Positions 12,012 to 25,788 of a stretch of 64,000 bases of DNA are shown in pieces. Position 1 is the stretch's first letter; each line of letters starts with the position of its first letter. Source of the DNA: Moniliella sp. 'wahieum' (lineage: Eukaryota > Basidiomycota > Moniliellomycetes > Moniliellales > Moniliellaceae); assembly GCA_003971905.1 (NCBI GenBank), contig RSEE01000003.1:310001-374000 (forward strand), written 5' to 3'. The notes beneath the pieces are model-generated. The model did not search any database. It saw only the letters and a list, made by a program, of their open reading frames with translations, and was not told the origin of the DNA. Position numbers and translations under genes: made by a program.

Positions 12012-15000
12012 ATGTCCGCCCCTTCCCCCGCCCATCCCGGCGTGCCGTCCAAGCCGCGCCTCGCCGCGCCTCCCCTCGCCGCCCCCGACACCGCGTCGCC
12101 CATGGTGTCCATCCCCGCCTCGGCCCCGCCGTCGGCGCACGCCGGCAGCCCTGCCTCTGCCCCCTCCGTCGCCCGTCGGCCACGCACCTGCGCACGCTCC
12201 AGCCCCTGTCTGAGCGTGCACGTAGCAAGCGCCCTTTCGTCGACCCAAATTTGCCGCTGGACCAGCTACGCAACGACATGCTCCACGAGACCGAGGGTCT
12301 CATCCCGCTCCGCGACATGGTCATCCGCATGGCCAATTTTGCCTATGAGAGTTTCCTCAACCTAGGCGAGACGTGCGTGCCCTGCTTCCCCCGCCTGCGT
12401 CTCTGTTGCGGTGTCTGTCGGCCCCTACTGACCCAGCTTCTGCGTTCAGCATGGGCTCCTTGTCGGGCGACGAGCGACGCAAGAAAATATTCGACACTGT
12501 TCTGGATGTGCGCCGACAACTGGCCAAGTTGCTCGTGGTAGTCATGTGGCGTCCAAGTCCAAAGCGGCGCTGCAGACACGCGACCTGATTGGTCTGGTGA
12601 ATGAGCAGTTTGGTCAGGCCAACCAAGTGATCCATGACTTGATCGCTGTTCGAAAGAGCTTGCCGGGCGCACGAGTGCGACACTATGATATTCTCTCTGC
12701 AATCGACGTGCTCAGCACGGGAAACTACCACCTTGCGCCCGCCTCGGTCACCGGGCTTCCTCCCGACGCCGACGAGCTGTCTGACAAGGAGCAACTGGCT
12801 ATCATTGATGCTCTTTCGTCAGCTGTGCGTCTCCGCCTCGCATGCGGGGAGGACCTGCCATCGGAATTGGCAGAGTACAGTGTCCAGGATGGCAAGGCGA
12901 CTCTACGCGCCGAGGGTCTCTTTACGGCTCAAGTCACCCTATCGGGAAACGAGCCCCATGACCGATGGTATCTGCTCTCCATCGAGTTCCACCTCACGGT
13001 CACCGGCGCCGGTTCGGCCCGCTTCCCTTCCAAGCCCAACGACATCCAAAAAGCTCTCATTCTCTCTCAGGCTGACAGCATCTTATCCCCACCACCGCCT
13101 CCCAATGCCAGTGAGGAGGCGGAGGAGGAAGCCCTGCCCCCCCCACCGGATCGCAAGGCACTTCAACGACTCTTCCACTACCTCCGTCAAGCGGCCTTGA
13201 CATACCAACTCGAAATTCTTCACTACCAAGCCCTCCATCTCGCCAGTCGCGAGTGGGGGTCCAATATACAAGTCCGTTGGAACCCAGGCACTTCGCTTGA
13301 GCTTACTTACTGGTTCCAGCAACGAGCCGAACCACGACGCGGTACAACTGAGCTGCCCGCTCCCAATTGCCTTTCCCCTGGAACGATCACCATCACACCT
13401 CCCGTCCTGGAGGCGCATGCTACCGACGAGCTGCTGGCTCCGCCCCTGCGCTCTCATCTTTCGGCCCATTGGTCCGCCCCCGGCTTGGGGGTGTCGGAAT
13501 CCAGAGCCTTGCAACCCGACGCGTTAGACTTGGAGACAACGCTGCGTCAAACAACGAGCGAGCATGCGCATCGCGCCTTGGAGCACTTGGTGCGCCCCTG
13601 TCAGGGCAGTACACTCACCTCGATGGATCGCAACGACGGCAAGCGGCAACGCTCCCGCTCCCAGCGGACCTGGCGCTGGAACTGAGCCTGAGCACCGTGT
13701 CGGGCGCATTGAGCGCAGCGGTCGTTCCTGCCGGTGCAGGAGGGGACCATGTGCTTCTGTCCTTATCGCAAGGGCCGTACGGTACGCTGCTCGCCCCGCT
13801 GGGCGCACGCCTGCGTAAAGACCCGAACCAGATGCTGGCTTCATGGCAAGAAGTGGCATTGGAGGTGTTGCTGCAAGACCTGGAGCAGCGAATCACGTTT
13901 GCGGGACTGCCGTTGGTACGTACGCTGCCGCTCAACGAGGCGGCATGGATGCAGCTGGACCCAACATTACAGGCGAGCTATGTGTTTGTGCCGGTGCGGG
14001 CGGGGCGTACCTGGTGGTGGGCGCAACGATGCACGCGACGCGGGTAGGGCTGATGGAGACGGTCAAGTCGGCCGGCGAGGCATCCGGTACGCTGCTGCTA
14101 CAGACCATTCGGTGGCTTGACCGCGCCCAGCTAGCCAGCAAAATTGCTCCGTCCACCTGGTCTGCCGATGCGCCCTTGTCGACCGAGGAAATCCGATGGT
14201 TGCACGACTATGCCCGGGTTGTCGCTTCGTACGCCAGTGTGCAGCAGAAGCTTGCCTTCTACCACGCACCCACAACCTTGGTCCACACTCGGCCTGTGGC
14301 TTTGCAAGACAAGGACAAAACAGATGGGAACGAATGGGAAGCACTCGTCCCCTCTCTCTCGATCGAGGCAGCGCCACTGCTGGGCGAGCTGGCAGCGTGG
14401 GTGCGGCCCAACTTGTTTGCTCGGGTCGAGGGGGAAGGAATGTGTTTTGCCCTGTGCTGGTCGTACGAGGTGGGCTTGTCGGATGAGCCGATGCGTTCCG
14501 AGGAAGGGCTGGAGGTGCGATTTGATCCGTCGACACGTGTGATGCGCATCAGTTCGCCCCATGCGGCTCAGGCGGTGGAGCAGGTGCGCGAGCTTGCCGT
14601 GCGTTTGCTCCGGGTGGTTGTGTTGGCGCGTGCAGTGTTATCGCTGCAGGGCAAAAAGGAGGTCCCGCACCTCGGCTTGCAGCAGACAAGGCTGGACCAG
14701 GTCCGCTTTGTCTATGCCAACCGGGCGCTGGCGACGGTGCGCTGGGAGAACGTCAAGAGCGGATGGGAGTATCGGTTGGATGTCGAGCGCTTGCCCCACC
14801 CTTCCTACCCGCATCGCAAACCCGAACGCAACCCGCACGAATGGACATGCTACTTTCTCGAGGCTTACCTCAACGCACCAGGCAACAAGCAGATGGTCCA
14901 CTGGATCCGCTTCCTTCGTCTGTTGCGGGACACGTTCCCGGTGTTGGATGCACTGCAGGGGCTGCAAGCGGCCCATGCGGTCCCGCCAGATAACGTGCCC

Positions 15001-15458
15001 CGGTTCGACATTGATGCGCTGGGCGTGTCCCATGTGCTAGTCACCTTTGGCGGCGGTACGTAGTCTCTCTGCTGCTGCTGCTTTGTTTTCACTGACTGAC
15101 TTTGTGTTTTATTTTGCTCTGTCATTCTTTCATCCAGGAGTGCACTCGACATCCGCCTCATCTCGCAATCCCGCCTCCTTCTGACGGACAGCGTGCGCTC
15201 GTCGGCCTACTCGAACCAGTACCCCTGCTTGGGCTACTCGGTGCACGCGGCCTACAACCCGCTGAGCGAGTTTGAGGCGGTGCTGGCACGGGCCACGGCG
15301 CGCTCGCGAGCGCTGCTGCCCCCGTCCAAGCACACGCGGCTGCTCAACTTGCGCCAGTTGCTGTGCACGGCGGACGAGCCGACGGCGCGGACGGTGGTGC
15401 GGGAGGTGGTGGAGGGCATCCTGGCCCAGGGCGCGCCGTGGCGCAGGCGGGCGGCTGA
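12012..15458 (+). CDS. MED14: Mediator complex subunit 14 (Rgr1)
   Basis: Backbone subunit that links head, middle and tail modules of Mediator in RNA polymerase II transcription. After an Ala/Pro/Ser-rich N-terminus comes the conserved Med14 entry: LDQLRNDMLHETEGLIPLRD, MANFAYESFLNLGE, an intron at about 12373-12447 (gtgcgtgcc...ttcag), then DERRKKIFDTVLDVRRQLAK and QFGQANQVIHDLIAVRKSLP. The long central region continues (MLASWQEVALEVLLQDLEQR, EWTCYFLEAYLNAPGNKQMV). A second intron at about 15057-15137 (gtacgtagtc...catccag) joins VTFGGG to SALDIRLISQSRLLLTDS. Frame changes occur near 12190, 12545, 13590 and 13995. The C-terminus after VVREVVEGILAQG is unclear; 15458 is the first stop reachable with one more shift. 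Length, about 1,100 residues, fits the family. Confidence 0.9.
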
Positions 15459-15890
15459 GCGGGGGGGATGGAGGAGGCGGTTTGATCGTACCAGTTTGTG
15501 TGGGCTGGGCAGATGCCATAGGACTGCTGCGAGGAGAGAGCGATTGGGTTGTGTGCCGAGGCGCGGAATGGGATCGGCTGCTGGCATGCACGGGGGCCTC
15601 AGAGCAGCCGCCAGGGGCTTATGCATTATGCACGCGCTTATGCCGCACGGCGCTGCGGGCGGCGGCGGTGGGGCACTGCGCCGACAGCGCACCAGTGCCC
15701 ACCCCACCCCCCCGCCTCTCCCCGCACGGGGGCAGTGCAGCGCCCCCCTCTTTAATTAGTCCAACGCGCGCCGCCTCCTTCTTGCGCTGCTGGCTGGATA
15801 AAACGCATAGTACCTTCTGCTTGCCTCCTCCAGCCCCGGCGCCGAACACCACCCCCACCCCCCCCACCACCACCACCCTTGCCGACGGCC
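15459..15890. other. Intergenic; promoter of the Rrm4-like gene
   Basis: No gene seen. The final 60 bases are almost purely C and A (ccacccccccccaccaccaccaccctt), the C-rich leader pattern found before several starts in this window. Confidence 0.6.
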
Positions 15891-18800
15891 ATGGCTGCTG
15901 CCCTCGTCCCGCCTGCCCCTCCGCCCGAATGGACGCCCGCCGCGCCCAAACGAGTCGTCTCCCTCGTCGACTTCCCGCCCGACTGGCGGCCTCTCAAGGC
16001 CCCCGTCCTCCTTCTCAAGCAGATCCCCCCATGCTACCCCCCAAATGCTTGCCCAGGTCGCCTTTGCCCACTGCCTCCCCGTCAAGTTGATCTCTCCCCC
16101 GCCGAGTCCGACACGGGCAACAGCTGTGGTAAAGTCTTCTTCCAGACCCTCGACAAGGCCGAACTGGCTCGGTGGCCACGCTCGGCGGCACCTCGGGCCC
16201 CGTCCGCGTTGCCCCGCCACCGGGCGGAATCGGCCGTCAATTGAAGGATCGGACCCAAACCGATTGGATACGGCTTGCACACGCATGTCTACCCCCTTCC
16301 GTCCCTGACGGTAACCCAACAGCTTTGGCGTCCGTCAAGCGGGCCGGTGCGACGCCTGGACGTTCGTCGGAACAATGTACCCATCCCCCATGCCCGCACT
16401 GCCTCCCTCGCCTCTGTTCCTGAGGGACAGCCGCCCCGAGTGATGGTCCTGGAAAACCAGAATCGAAGAAAAAAAACAGACGGCGGTCCTAGTTCAGTTT
16501 ACGCGCCGGCGGCGGCCACTCGGCTGAGCAGCAAGGTCGCTGCCTGGGTCGAGTCCCACCAGGAAGATGAGCAAGATCAGCCGCCGGGACCGATCACGGT
16601 GTATGCCTACGAGGAGTGGAAAAAGATGTACGAGTCCCATGTGAACGGATCTCGGCTGCCTCCTCAACAAAGACTCTGCTTCCCCACTTGGTCATCAAGC
16701 CGCGAGCGTCTGGCACGTCAGGCATCCCCCCCCAGACCCCGCGTTGGCAGCGACGCCCATCCTGGGCCCGCTCATGGACACTCGGATCGGACCGGTCACA
16801 CCGCTTTTGACCTCTCATCGCGCTCCTCCGGCCACCTCTACCCCTCTTCTGACCGCCCACCCGCACCCCACCGCATCGTCCCCGCCCTTGACCCCGCTCA
16901 CGCCCGCAGTGGTCAAGGCCAACTTTCGCACCTCGGTTTATGCCTCGCTGGAAAAACACTTTAATCCTACCTTACCCACCGTGACCGACGCGGAGGACAC
17001 GGACATACCGCCATTACCATCGAGGCGGCCGTGCGCGACGAGAACCAGCCAAGTTTGTTGACTGCCTCCAAATCCGTCCATAAAGCACGAGGACCCCGAC
17101 CCGTCACGTCCAACCTCCTTTCCCCTCGCCGGCCCGGAAAACATTCCTCTTCCTTCGACGCCCCAACTCAACCACCCGTCCGACCGTTCGTGCCCCGCTC
17201 CCTACCCTTCTACGGAGAGCAAAAGGGCCTCCGAAACGCCACGACGGAAGCGCCTCGCCCTTTCTGCTACCTCGTACCCCTACCCCAACGCCGGCGGTAA
17301 AAGCGCAGCCTCTGGGACCACCCATCGAACCTTCCATCCCGACTCTCTTTTCTCCGTTACCGGGACCGACCAAGGTGCCTCCTCTCAGCAGTGCAGCCAG
17401 TCCGTCCAAGCCTGGCGACAACCAGTCGTAACGGTTTTGGTTCCTCCCAAGAAAGCTACGGAGGACACGGTAGCGGAGCGGTGCCGAAGGCAGCAACCTC
17501 CACCGAGGAAGCCACTCCCGCGGGCGACGTCGCACCAGTTGGGAGCTGACAGAGGAACATTTGCTCCGCCTGCCCCCAAGGTCAAGGAGCAAGTGATTTC
17601 AGCCCTGTTGGAGAGGGGAGTGCGCGCGCTGCTTCGACCCATGGGCCCGGCACCGGCGCATCAGCGGCCGAGCTTCCAAGCGGCCGCTCAGACGGAAGCA
17701 GCGTTTGCACCCACCGCTGGCACTGGGGCTGCCCACCCGCATGTGCTGGAAGCCAACCGTGGGGCCGAAGGGGCGGCGGCCATCTTGGGCCTGGACGCGC
17801 GTGTGGCAGCGGTAACAGAGGGTATCGCTAGCTCCCTCTCTTCCGAAGCACTGCTATATGCGCTGAACCACCCCCATGCGCTCGCCCAGGCCGTACGTAC
17901 CGCGCAGCACAAAGCGCGCGTTGGCCAGCAACCTAGCAGCAGTGCTGCGTCGCCCACCAACAAGGTCCGCTTCGATGTCCCGCCCTCGCTGCCCAGCCCC
18001 GAGGGTCCTGCGCCTTCTCAACCCACCATGCCCCCTCCCCCCCCACCAAGGGCTGGGACGACCTTGCGTTGGGCGGCTCCATCGTCCTGGATGCTGGACC
18101 GGGTACCATGTTGGCAGAACTTTGCAGACGCCGCCCAATCCTGTTCCCTTGCGTGCGACCCAGGAGGGGACGGTGGCCAAGGGCGCGTCCGCCTCGGAGC
18201 GCAAGGCCCTCCTTGCCAAGGTCCGCGCCGCCTACCCTTCAGGAACGTCCGAGCAGTGCAGCGCAGCTGTGGCGGCGCTTGTTATGCTGCCCAAGGACGT
18301 CCGGCGCCGGGTGCTCATTTCCCGCAAAAAGCTCCACGATGCGCTGGCCAAGATTGAGGCCCAACGCCCCTGGGCCTTTACACCCGAACCACCTGCTCCC
18401 ACCCAGACCAAGCCATGGGCGAAGCAACCGACGACTGTTGCGGATGCTATTCTCGCTCGGTCTCCTCCGCCTCCGCCTCCTCCGACTCCTGCGCTCCGTC
18501 CTTGCAGGAGATGGGGTCGCCCAACGTGCCTTTGCCGCGACGGTTTCCATGCAAAGCGCCCGCGGGTTCTCGTCGGAGCACAAGGCGCCCCATCGCGCAC
18601 GGATTCGCCTGGGCGCAATATGGATCCACCCCTTGGCGTGGCTGCTCTGGCACGTCTTTCGGCTTTGGAGGTGGACAAGTTGGTTCGTGCGTATGCGGTG
18701 GACGTGGCCCCCGGGGGTCTTGCCCACGGGTATGTCCCAAGCGCGCGCTCCGCAGGCAAAAAGATCGCTTTGAAACCGAAGCGTGGCTAGCCGGGCTGGA

Positions 18801-19202
18801 AAAGCGCAGTGTGCCCGACCAGAAGCAAGCGGTTGGCGAACGCATCTTCCCGCTTGTCAAGGCCGCGCTCGCAGCGGCCGGGCACCGCCGTCCGGGAGCA
18901 CGACGCGTCAGTACGTATTTCTCTTGTGCCTTACTTGTTTCTTTGCGAAGCATGACTACTTCCCTGCTGACCTCTATCGGTGCCTAGCTATCGCCCTGTT
19001 GGACCATGAAGATACGCACGCGTTGGCTCACATTGCTATGGCCCTCCCGGCGGTGGTGGCAGAGAAGGCAAAGAGCTGGGCCGCACGGTTGGCCCAAGAC
19101 GAGGAGAACGTTTCGATGATCGGGTCCAGTGTCGCCGTCACCCAGCCGTCCCGCATTGCCGTCTGGGCTGAACGTACGACCGCGGAGCTGCATGGAATGT
19201 AG
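15891..19202 (+). CDS. rrm4: Rrm4-like RNA-binding protein with RRM and MLLE domains
   Basis: Rrm4 is the endosome-borne mRNA carrier of hyphal growth in Ustilago maydis; its C-terminal MLLE domains dock on the endosomal adaptor Upa1. Four regions here align with what is known of that protein. (1) An RRM1-like segment with KVFFQTLDKAELALATLGG (about 16130-16185). (2) An RRM2-like segment (LWRPSSGPVRRLDVRR then PPRVMVLE, 16320-16450). (3) MLLE1-like ARVAAVTEGIASSLSSEALL (17800-17860) and MLLE2-like SERKALLAKVRAAYPSGTSE with LPKDVRRRVL (18190-18350). (4) MLLE3-like QKQAVGERIFPLVKAAL, then VTIALLDHEDTHALAHIAMA, interrupted by an intron at 18911-18987. A third RRM was searched for between 16450 and 17600 and not found; that stretch is Pro/Ser-rich and badly frame-broken. 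Start: ATG after a C/A-rich leader. Confidence 0.68.
18911..18987 (+). other. Intron inside the last MLLE domain
   Basis: Donor GTACGT after ...CGC GTC A and acceptor CCTAG before CTATCGCCC. Splicing restores RRVTIALLDHED, the conserved core of the MLLE fold. This supports both the intron and the domain call. Confidence 0.8.
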
Positions 19203-19600
19203 GTTGTAGTCGAGGCTACTAGCTCGAGTGAGGCGGGGCCTCAAAATCCGAATGTCGTCACGTTGATCGGTCAGATTGATCTTCCTGTTTTGCCTTTTCT
19301 CTCAATCGGGTCGGCTGGGTGAAACGCTGCTGCGTTTGTAAGCGTCTACCACCCCTAAAAATGCACATGTCCTTGTCTTTTCCTCCTCTCTTTGCTGCCT
19401 TCGCAGGTGGAACAGAAGCACGGTTGCGTGAATAAGGGTAAGTTGGGCATTGCCACATCACCAAGTGCGGTAAAGAGATCTGGACTATATGGTACACAAG
19501 CGCAAATGCGGTAGCTGATGCAAATTTAGGTTGTATAGAGAGGCGTACCAACGCGGGCACACCAGAGTGACCTAGGGCAGCCAAGCACATCAGTCCCAAT
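19203..19600. other. Convergent intergenic region
   Basis: About 400 bases between the 3' ends of the Rrm4-like gene and ATP5. Only terminator and 3' UTR sequence is expected; nothing distinctive was seen. Confidence 0.6.
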
Positions 19601-22029
<2,429 letters not shown>

Positions 22030-22996
22030 TTCCTCCCTCTCTTGTCATCCTTATCTGCTCATACCCTCCGTTTTCAATCCCATGTTGTTCGTCGGCACAG
22101 GTGGCCCCGGAGGATCCTTAACGTAGAAGTCTTGTGAGAAGTCTCGAGCGGGTCATTGACCCCAAGCGGTCCCTGGGTTACGGCATTTGTACCGAGCATC
22201 ATCACACACATTAGCTGGACACCTGCACGCTCTGACCTGTTCGCACGCTCCGACACATTCATGGCAGGTTTCGCGTTGTAGCCCAACACATCCTTTATCT
22301 GCGGCAGCAGACAGTGTATACAACTGGTACCAGGCAAGGCCACGGACAAATGATAGCGAGCATAGGAACGCGGAACTTTTTGGAAAATACTTCCAGGTGG
22401 AACTAAGAGACGCCGGACGCGGCGATGGGGATGATCGAGAGACCTGAGGGCGAGAGAATCTGAGCATCACGCGCGGAGAAGCTGGAAGCCGAGAGCTGTA
22501 GCTGCGAGGGAGATGGGGCCGACATGGGTGAGGATGGAGATGGAGATAGGCGCCGAGATGGTACTGGGCGCTGGGCTGCAGTGTGGACAGAGGAAGGAGC
22601 AGTGCGCAGCCGACAGTGTCGCACAGGAGCAAAGACCCAAACCACCCTCTATCTCTCTGGGTGGAGAGACACTCCTTACTGGCTTGGTGCGGACGGGCAA
22701 TTATCCGCCCATGCCCCAGAAGCCCCCCGGCGGCACTGGCCCAGTGTGCCACTATATGTCCGCGTGCCCAGCAGGGGCACAGTGTGCGGGGTGTCCTTGC
22801 AAGTTTCAGAGTTCAAGCATAGGCCTGATGATATCCTGATAGCTACTTTGCGGCCAGGCGAGTTTTCCCGCGGCTGAACCGACGATACCGGCTGCCAGGA
22901 TTTCGCTTCAGTTCGCTGTGGGCGGCGCTCAAGAAGCTTGCCTGCCCACCACCACCACCACCACCCCCTCCCACCTTCCCCCGCCCCTTTCCCGCC
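22030..22996. other. Intergenic
   Basis: About 970 bases between KRR1 and the aminotransferase fusion. No gene recognised. The 60 bases before 22997 are a CCACCACCACC/CCCTCCC tract, the C/A-rich leader type. The minus-strand open frame at 22153-22752 looks like chance. Confidence 0.55.
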
Positions 22997-25474
22997 ATGT
23001 TCGCCCTTCGTCTCGGGCGCACTCTCTGCGCCGCCTGCCACCGGCCGCGCTCCCCCGGGCCGCGTCCTGGGCCCTGGGCCCTGTGCGCCTGTCCAGCTCC
23101 CTCGGCGCAGCTGCTGGCACGGGCATGCACAACGGCTTTGACCCCAATACGCTCGCCAGTCTCACCCCCGCGAGCAGAGCATTATCAAGCGTCGCGAGAA
23201 GACAATGGGACCTTCTTACCAGCTCATGTACCAGCATCCGGTTGAGCTCGTCAAGGGCAAGGGTCGTACATGTACGATCCTCAGGGCAACGCCTACCTCG
23301 ATTGCTACAACAATGTCGTCTCTGTTGGGCACTGCAATCCCCGGGTGGTGGAGGCTGTATACAAACAGATGCAGACGCTCAACACGCATACGCGGTACAT
23401 GCATGAGAACATCCTGGATTACTCTGACCAACTTTTGGCCACCTTGAGCCCCATCTGGGCCGTGTCATGTACACCTGCTCGGCGTCCGAGTCGGTTGACC
23501 TTGCTCTGCGGGTGGCCAAATTCAACACGGCGGCGCGGGGATCATCGTGACAAGCTATGCGTACCATGGAACCACAGACCGCTTGCAGCCATCTCCTCAA
23601 CGATGGGTACGCATGTTCCGCTCGACCGTGACGTGCGCACGGTCCGTGCTCCAGACCAGTATCGCTGCGACGATGTGGCCAAGCAGTTGGTGGATGACAT
23701 CAATGCGGCTGTGGACGACATGGAAAAACACGGGATCAAGTTTGCTGGGTTCATTGCCGACATGGCCTTCAGCACTGATGGTCTCTTTACCGAGCCTGCG
23801 GGTTTCCTCCAAGGGGCCATCGACGCAGTTCACAAGCGTGGGGGTCTCTTCATTGCCGACGAGGTCCAGCCCGGATTTGGCCGGACGGGTACTCACATGT
23901 GGGGATACCAGCGGCACGGGATCAAGCCTGACTTGGTGGTAATGGGCAAGCCGATGGGCAATGGCATCCCTATCGCGGCCATGGTCGCTCGTCCTGAGCT
24001 TCTTGACGAATTTGGCGAGAAAGTTAGGTACTTCAACACATTTGCTGGCAACCCTGTGTCTATTGCGGCTGCGAAGGCGACCCTAGACGAGATTCAAGGT
24101 GGGCTTCGCGAAAACTCGCGCAAGATGGGCGAGTACATTCTCAATGCGTTCCGCGAGATTCAGTTGGGCTATCCCCAGATCGGCCATGTCCGTGGTGCTG
24201 GGATGTACTTTGGAGTGGAGTACGTCAAGGATCGTATTACCAAAGAACCTGATGCAGCGCTTGCGGCAGAAGTGGTGCGAGAGATGCGGGAGCGCCGGAT
24301 CCTGATCTCGACCATGGGCCCCGAGGGGGCGACGCTTAAGATCCGTCCCCTCATCTCCTTTAACCAGAAGGAGGCAGATGAGTTGATCAATGGGCTCAAA
24401 GCGACCATGGAAAAGTTGTGCGGCAAAGCTGCGGTGCACACCGACCGCAATGAAGACGGGTTGGCAGCCAAGCAGATCCCACTCTCGACTGACTTTGCCG
24501 AGGGATCCTTAACGAGTTTTACGGGTTTGATGGCAAGGCTCACAAGCACAACAGCGAACGAGACCAGACTTTCTCGGCTAAGGCCAAGTCGGGTAACGGA
24601 GCGCTAATGATCAAGTTTGCCAATCCAGGCGAATCGCACGACGACTCCAACTTGCAAACCGAGCTGATCCTTTGGTTGGGCCGGAATGCTCCGGATGTCA
24701 AGGTGCCTCGTCAGATCCCGGCTCTTACTGGGGAGAATGAGCTGCACATTGACTGCCTAGGGCAAAAGCGGTACGTGCGCGTCAACTCTTTCCTTCCCGG
24801 CATTGTCATGATTGATGCCCCGCGCTCTGTTGCGCAAGCTGGCAACCATGGTCGTGAGGCGGCCAAGGTGACAAAGGGTTTGGAGGGTTTCTCCACCCAG
24901 GCATGCACAACATTCAAGTGTGGGACTTGCAGCACGCCCCGATCAACTACAAGAGCATTGACGTGATCAAGGACCCTGCCACGCGCGAGAAGTTGGAGCG
25001 GGTCTATGCCATGTTCCAAGAAAAGATCCAGCCCAAACTTCACACATTCCGTCGCCAACTGGTCCACAACGATCACTCGGCTTACAACTCCATGGTTGAC
25101 GCTGACCACCCCGAGGAGATCACGGGCATCATCGACTTTGGCGATGCAGTCGAGACAGCGATTGTGTTTGACGCGGCCATTGGAGCATACTATCATTTGG
25201 GCATTGGCAGCGAGGATCCTCTTGAGGCGCCGATTGCGTTCCTCAAGGGGTACAATGAGGTGGTCAAGCTTCTGCCCGAGGAAGCCGAGTTGCTGCACGA
25301 CTTGCTCTTGGTCCGCATTTTCAACAGTCTCATCATCAGCCACTCCGTGTTGTTGATTACCCTGAAAACGCCAAGTACCTTCTGCGCTTTGTCCCTGACG
25401 ACCTCAAGCACCTTGACATTCTACTCAACCACAGCGATGCTGAAAAGGCGCGTTTGGTTAAGGCCGTCGCTTAA
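22997..25474 (+). CDS. Class-III aminotransferase/phospho-lyase fused to APH-type kinase
   Basis: One polypeptide of about 820 residues. The N-terminal part is a PLP enzyme of the ETNPPL/PHYKPL (AGXT2-like) branch: YDPQGNAYLDCYNNVVSVGH, NTHTRYMHENILDYSDQL, FIADEVQPGFGRTGTHMWGY and the PLP lysine in VVMGKPMGNGIPIA. After about 450 residues a linker leads into an aminoglycoside/hydroxylysine-kinase-like domain: NEFYGFDGKAHKHNS, ALMIKFANPGESHDDSNLQT, catalytic LVHNDHSAYN (HxDxxxxN) and metal-binding IIDFGD. Related separate enzymes phosphorylate hydroxylysine or act on ethanolamine phosphate, then eliminate the phosphate. Kinase plus phospho-lyase in one chain suggests both steps on one substrate. 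The N-terminus (MFALRLGRTLCAA) could be a mitochondrial presequence. Frame changes near 23160, 23265, 23450, 23580, 24507, 24895 and 25345. No stop interrupts the domains once frames are followed, which supports a true fusion. Confidence 0.85.
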
Positions 25475-25788
25475 AGAGCACTTTGCGCCCTGCTATGATT
25501 GCATCCGAGTCAATATGATACTGCGCTTTGAACCATCCTATAGGTTGTAAGCAGGCGATTTGTTGTACCAATACTCGTATAGACAAGAGTCAATGACGAA
25601 GAGCGGATCCGTTCCGCCTGCAACACGCTCCCTTCAACCGCCTGTCATTTGTTATCCCCCGAAAAGTCACAGCACAGAGAAGCGTCCATTGCACCAGCAA
25701 AAAACAGATCGTTACAGGACGCATTTAGGTGGCGTCAGTACTTGTAGAAGGCGCGCTCTTTGCGGTACTTGACGCATCAGCGACCGAT
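25475..25788. other. Convergent intergenic region
   Basis: About 310 bases between two converging 3' ends. No gene-like content. Confidence 0.6.
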
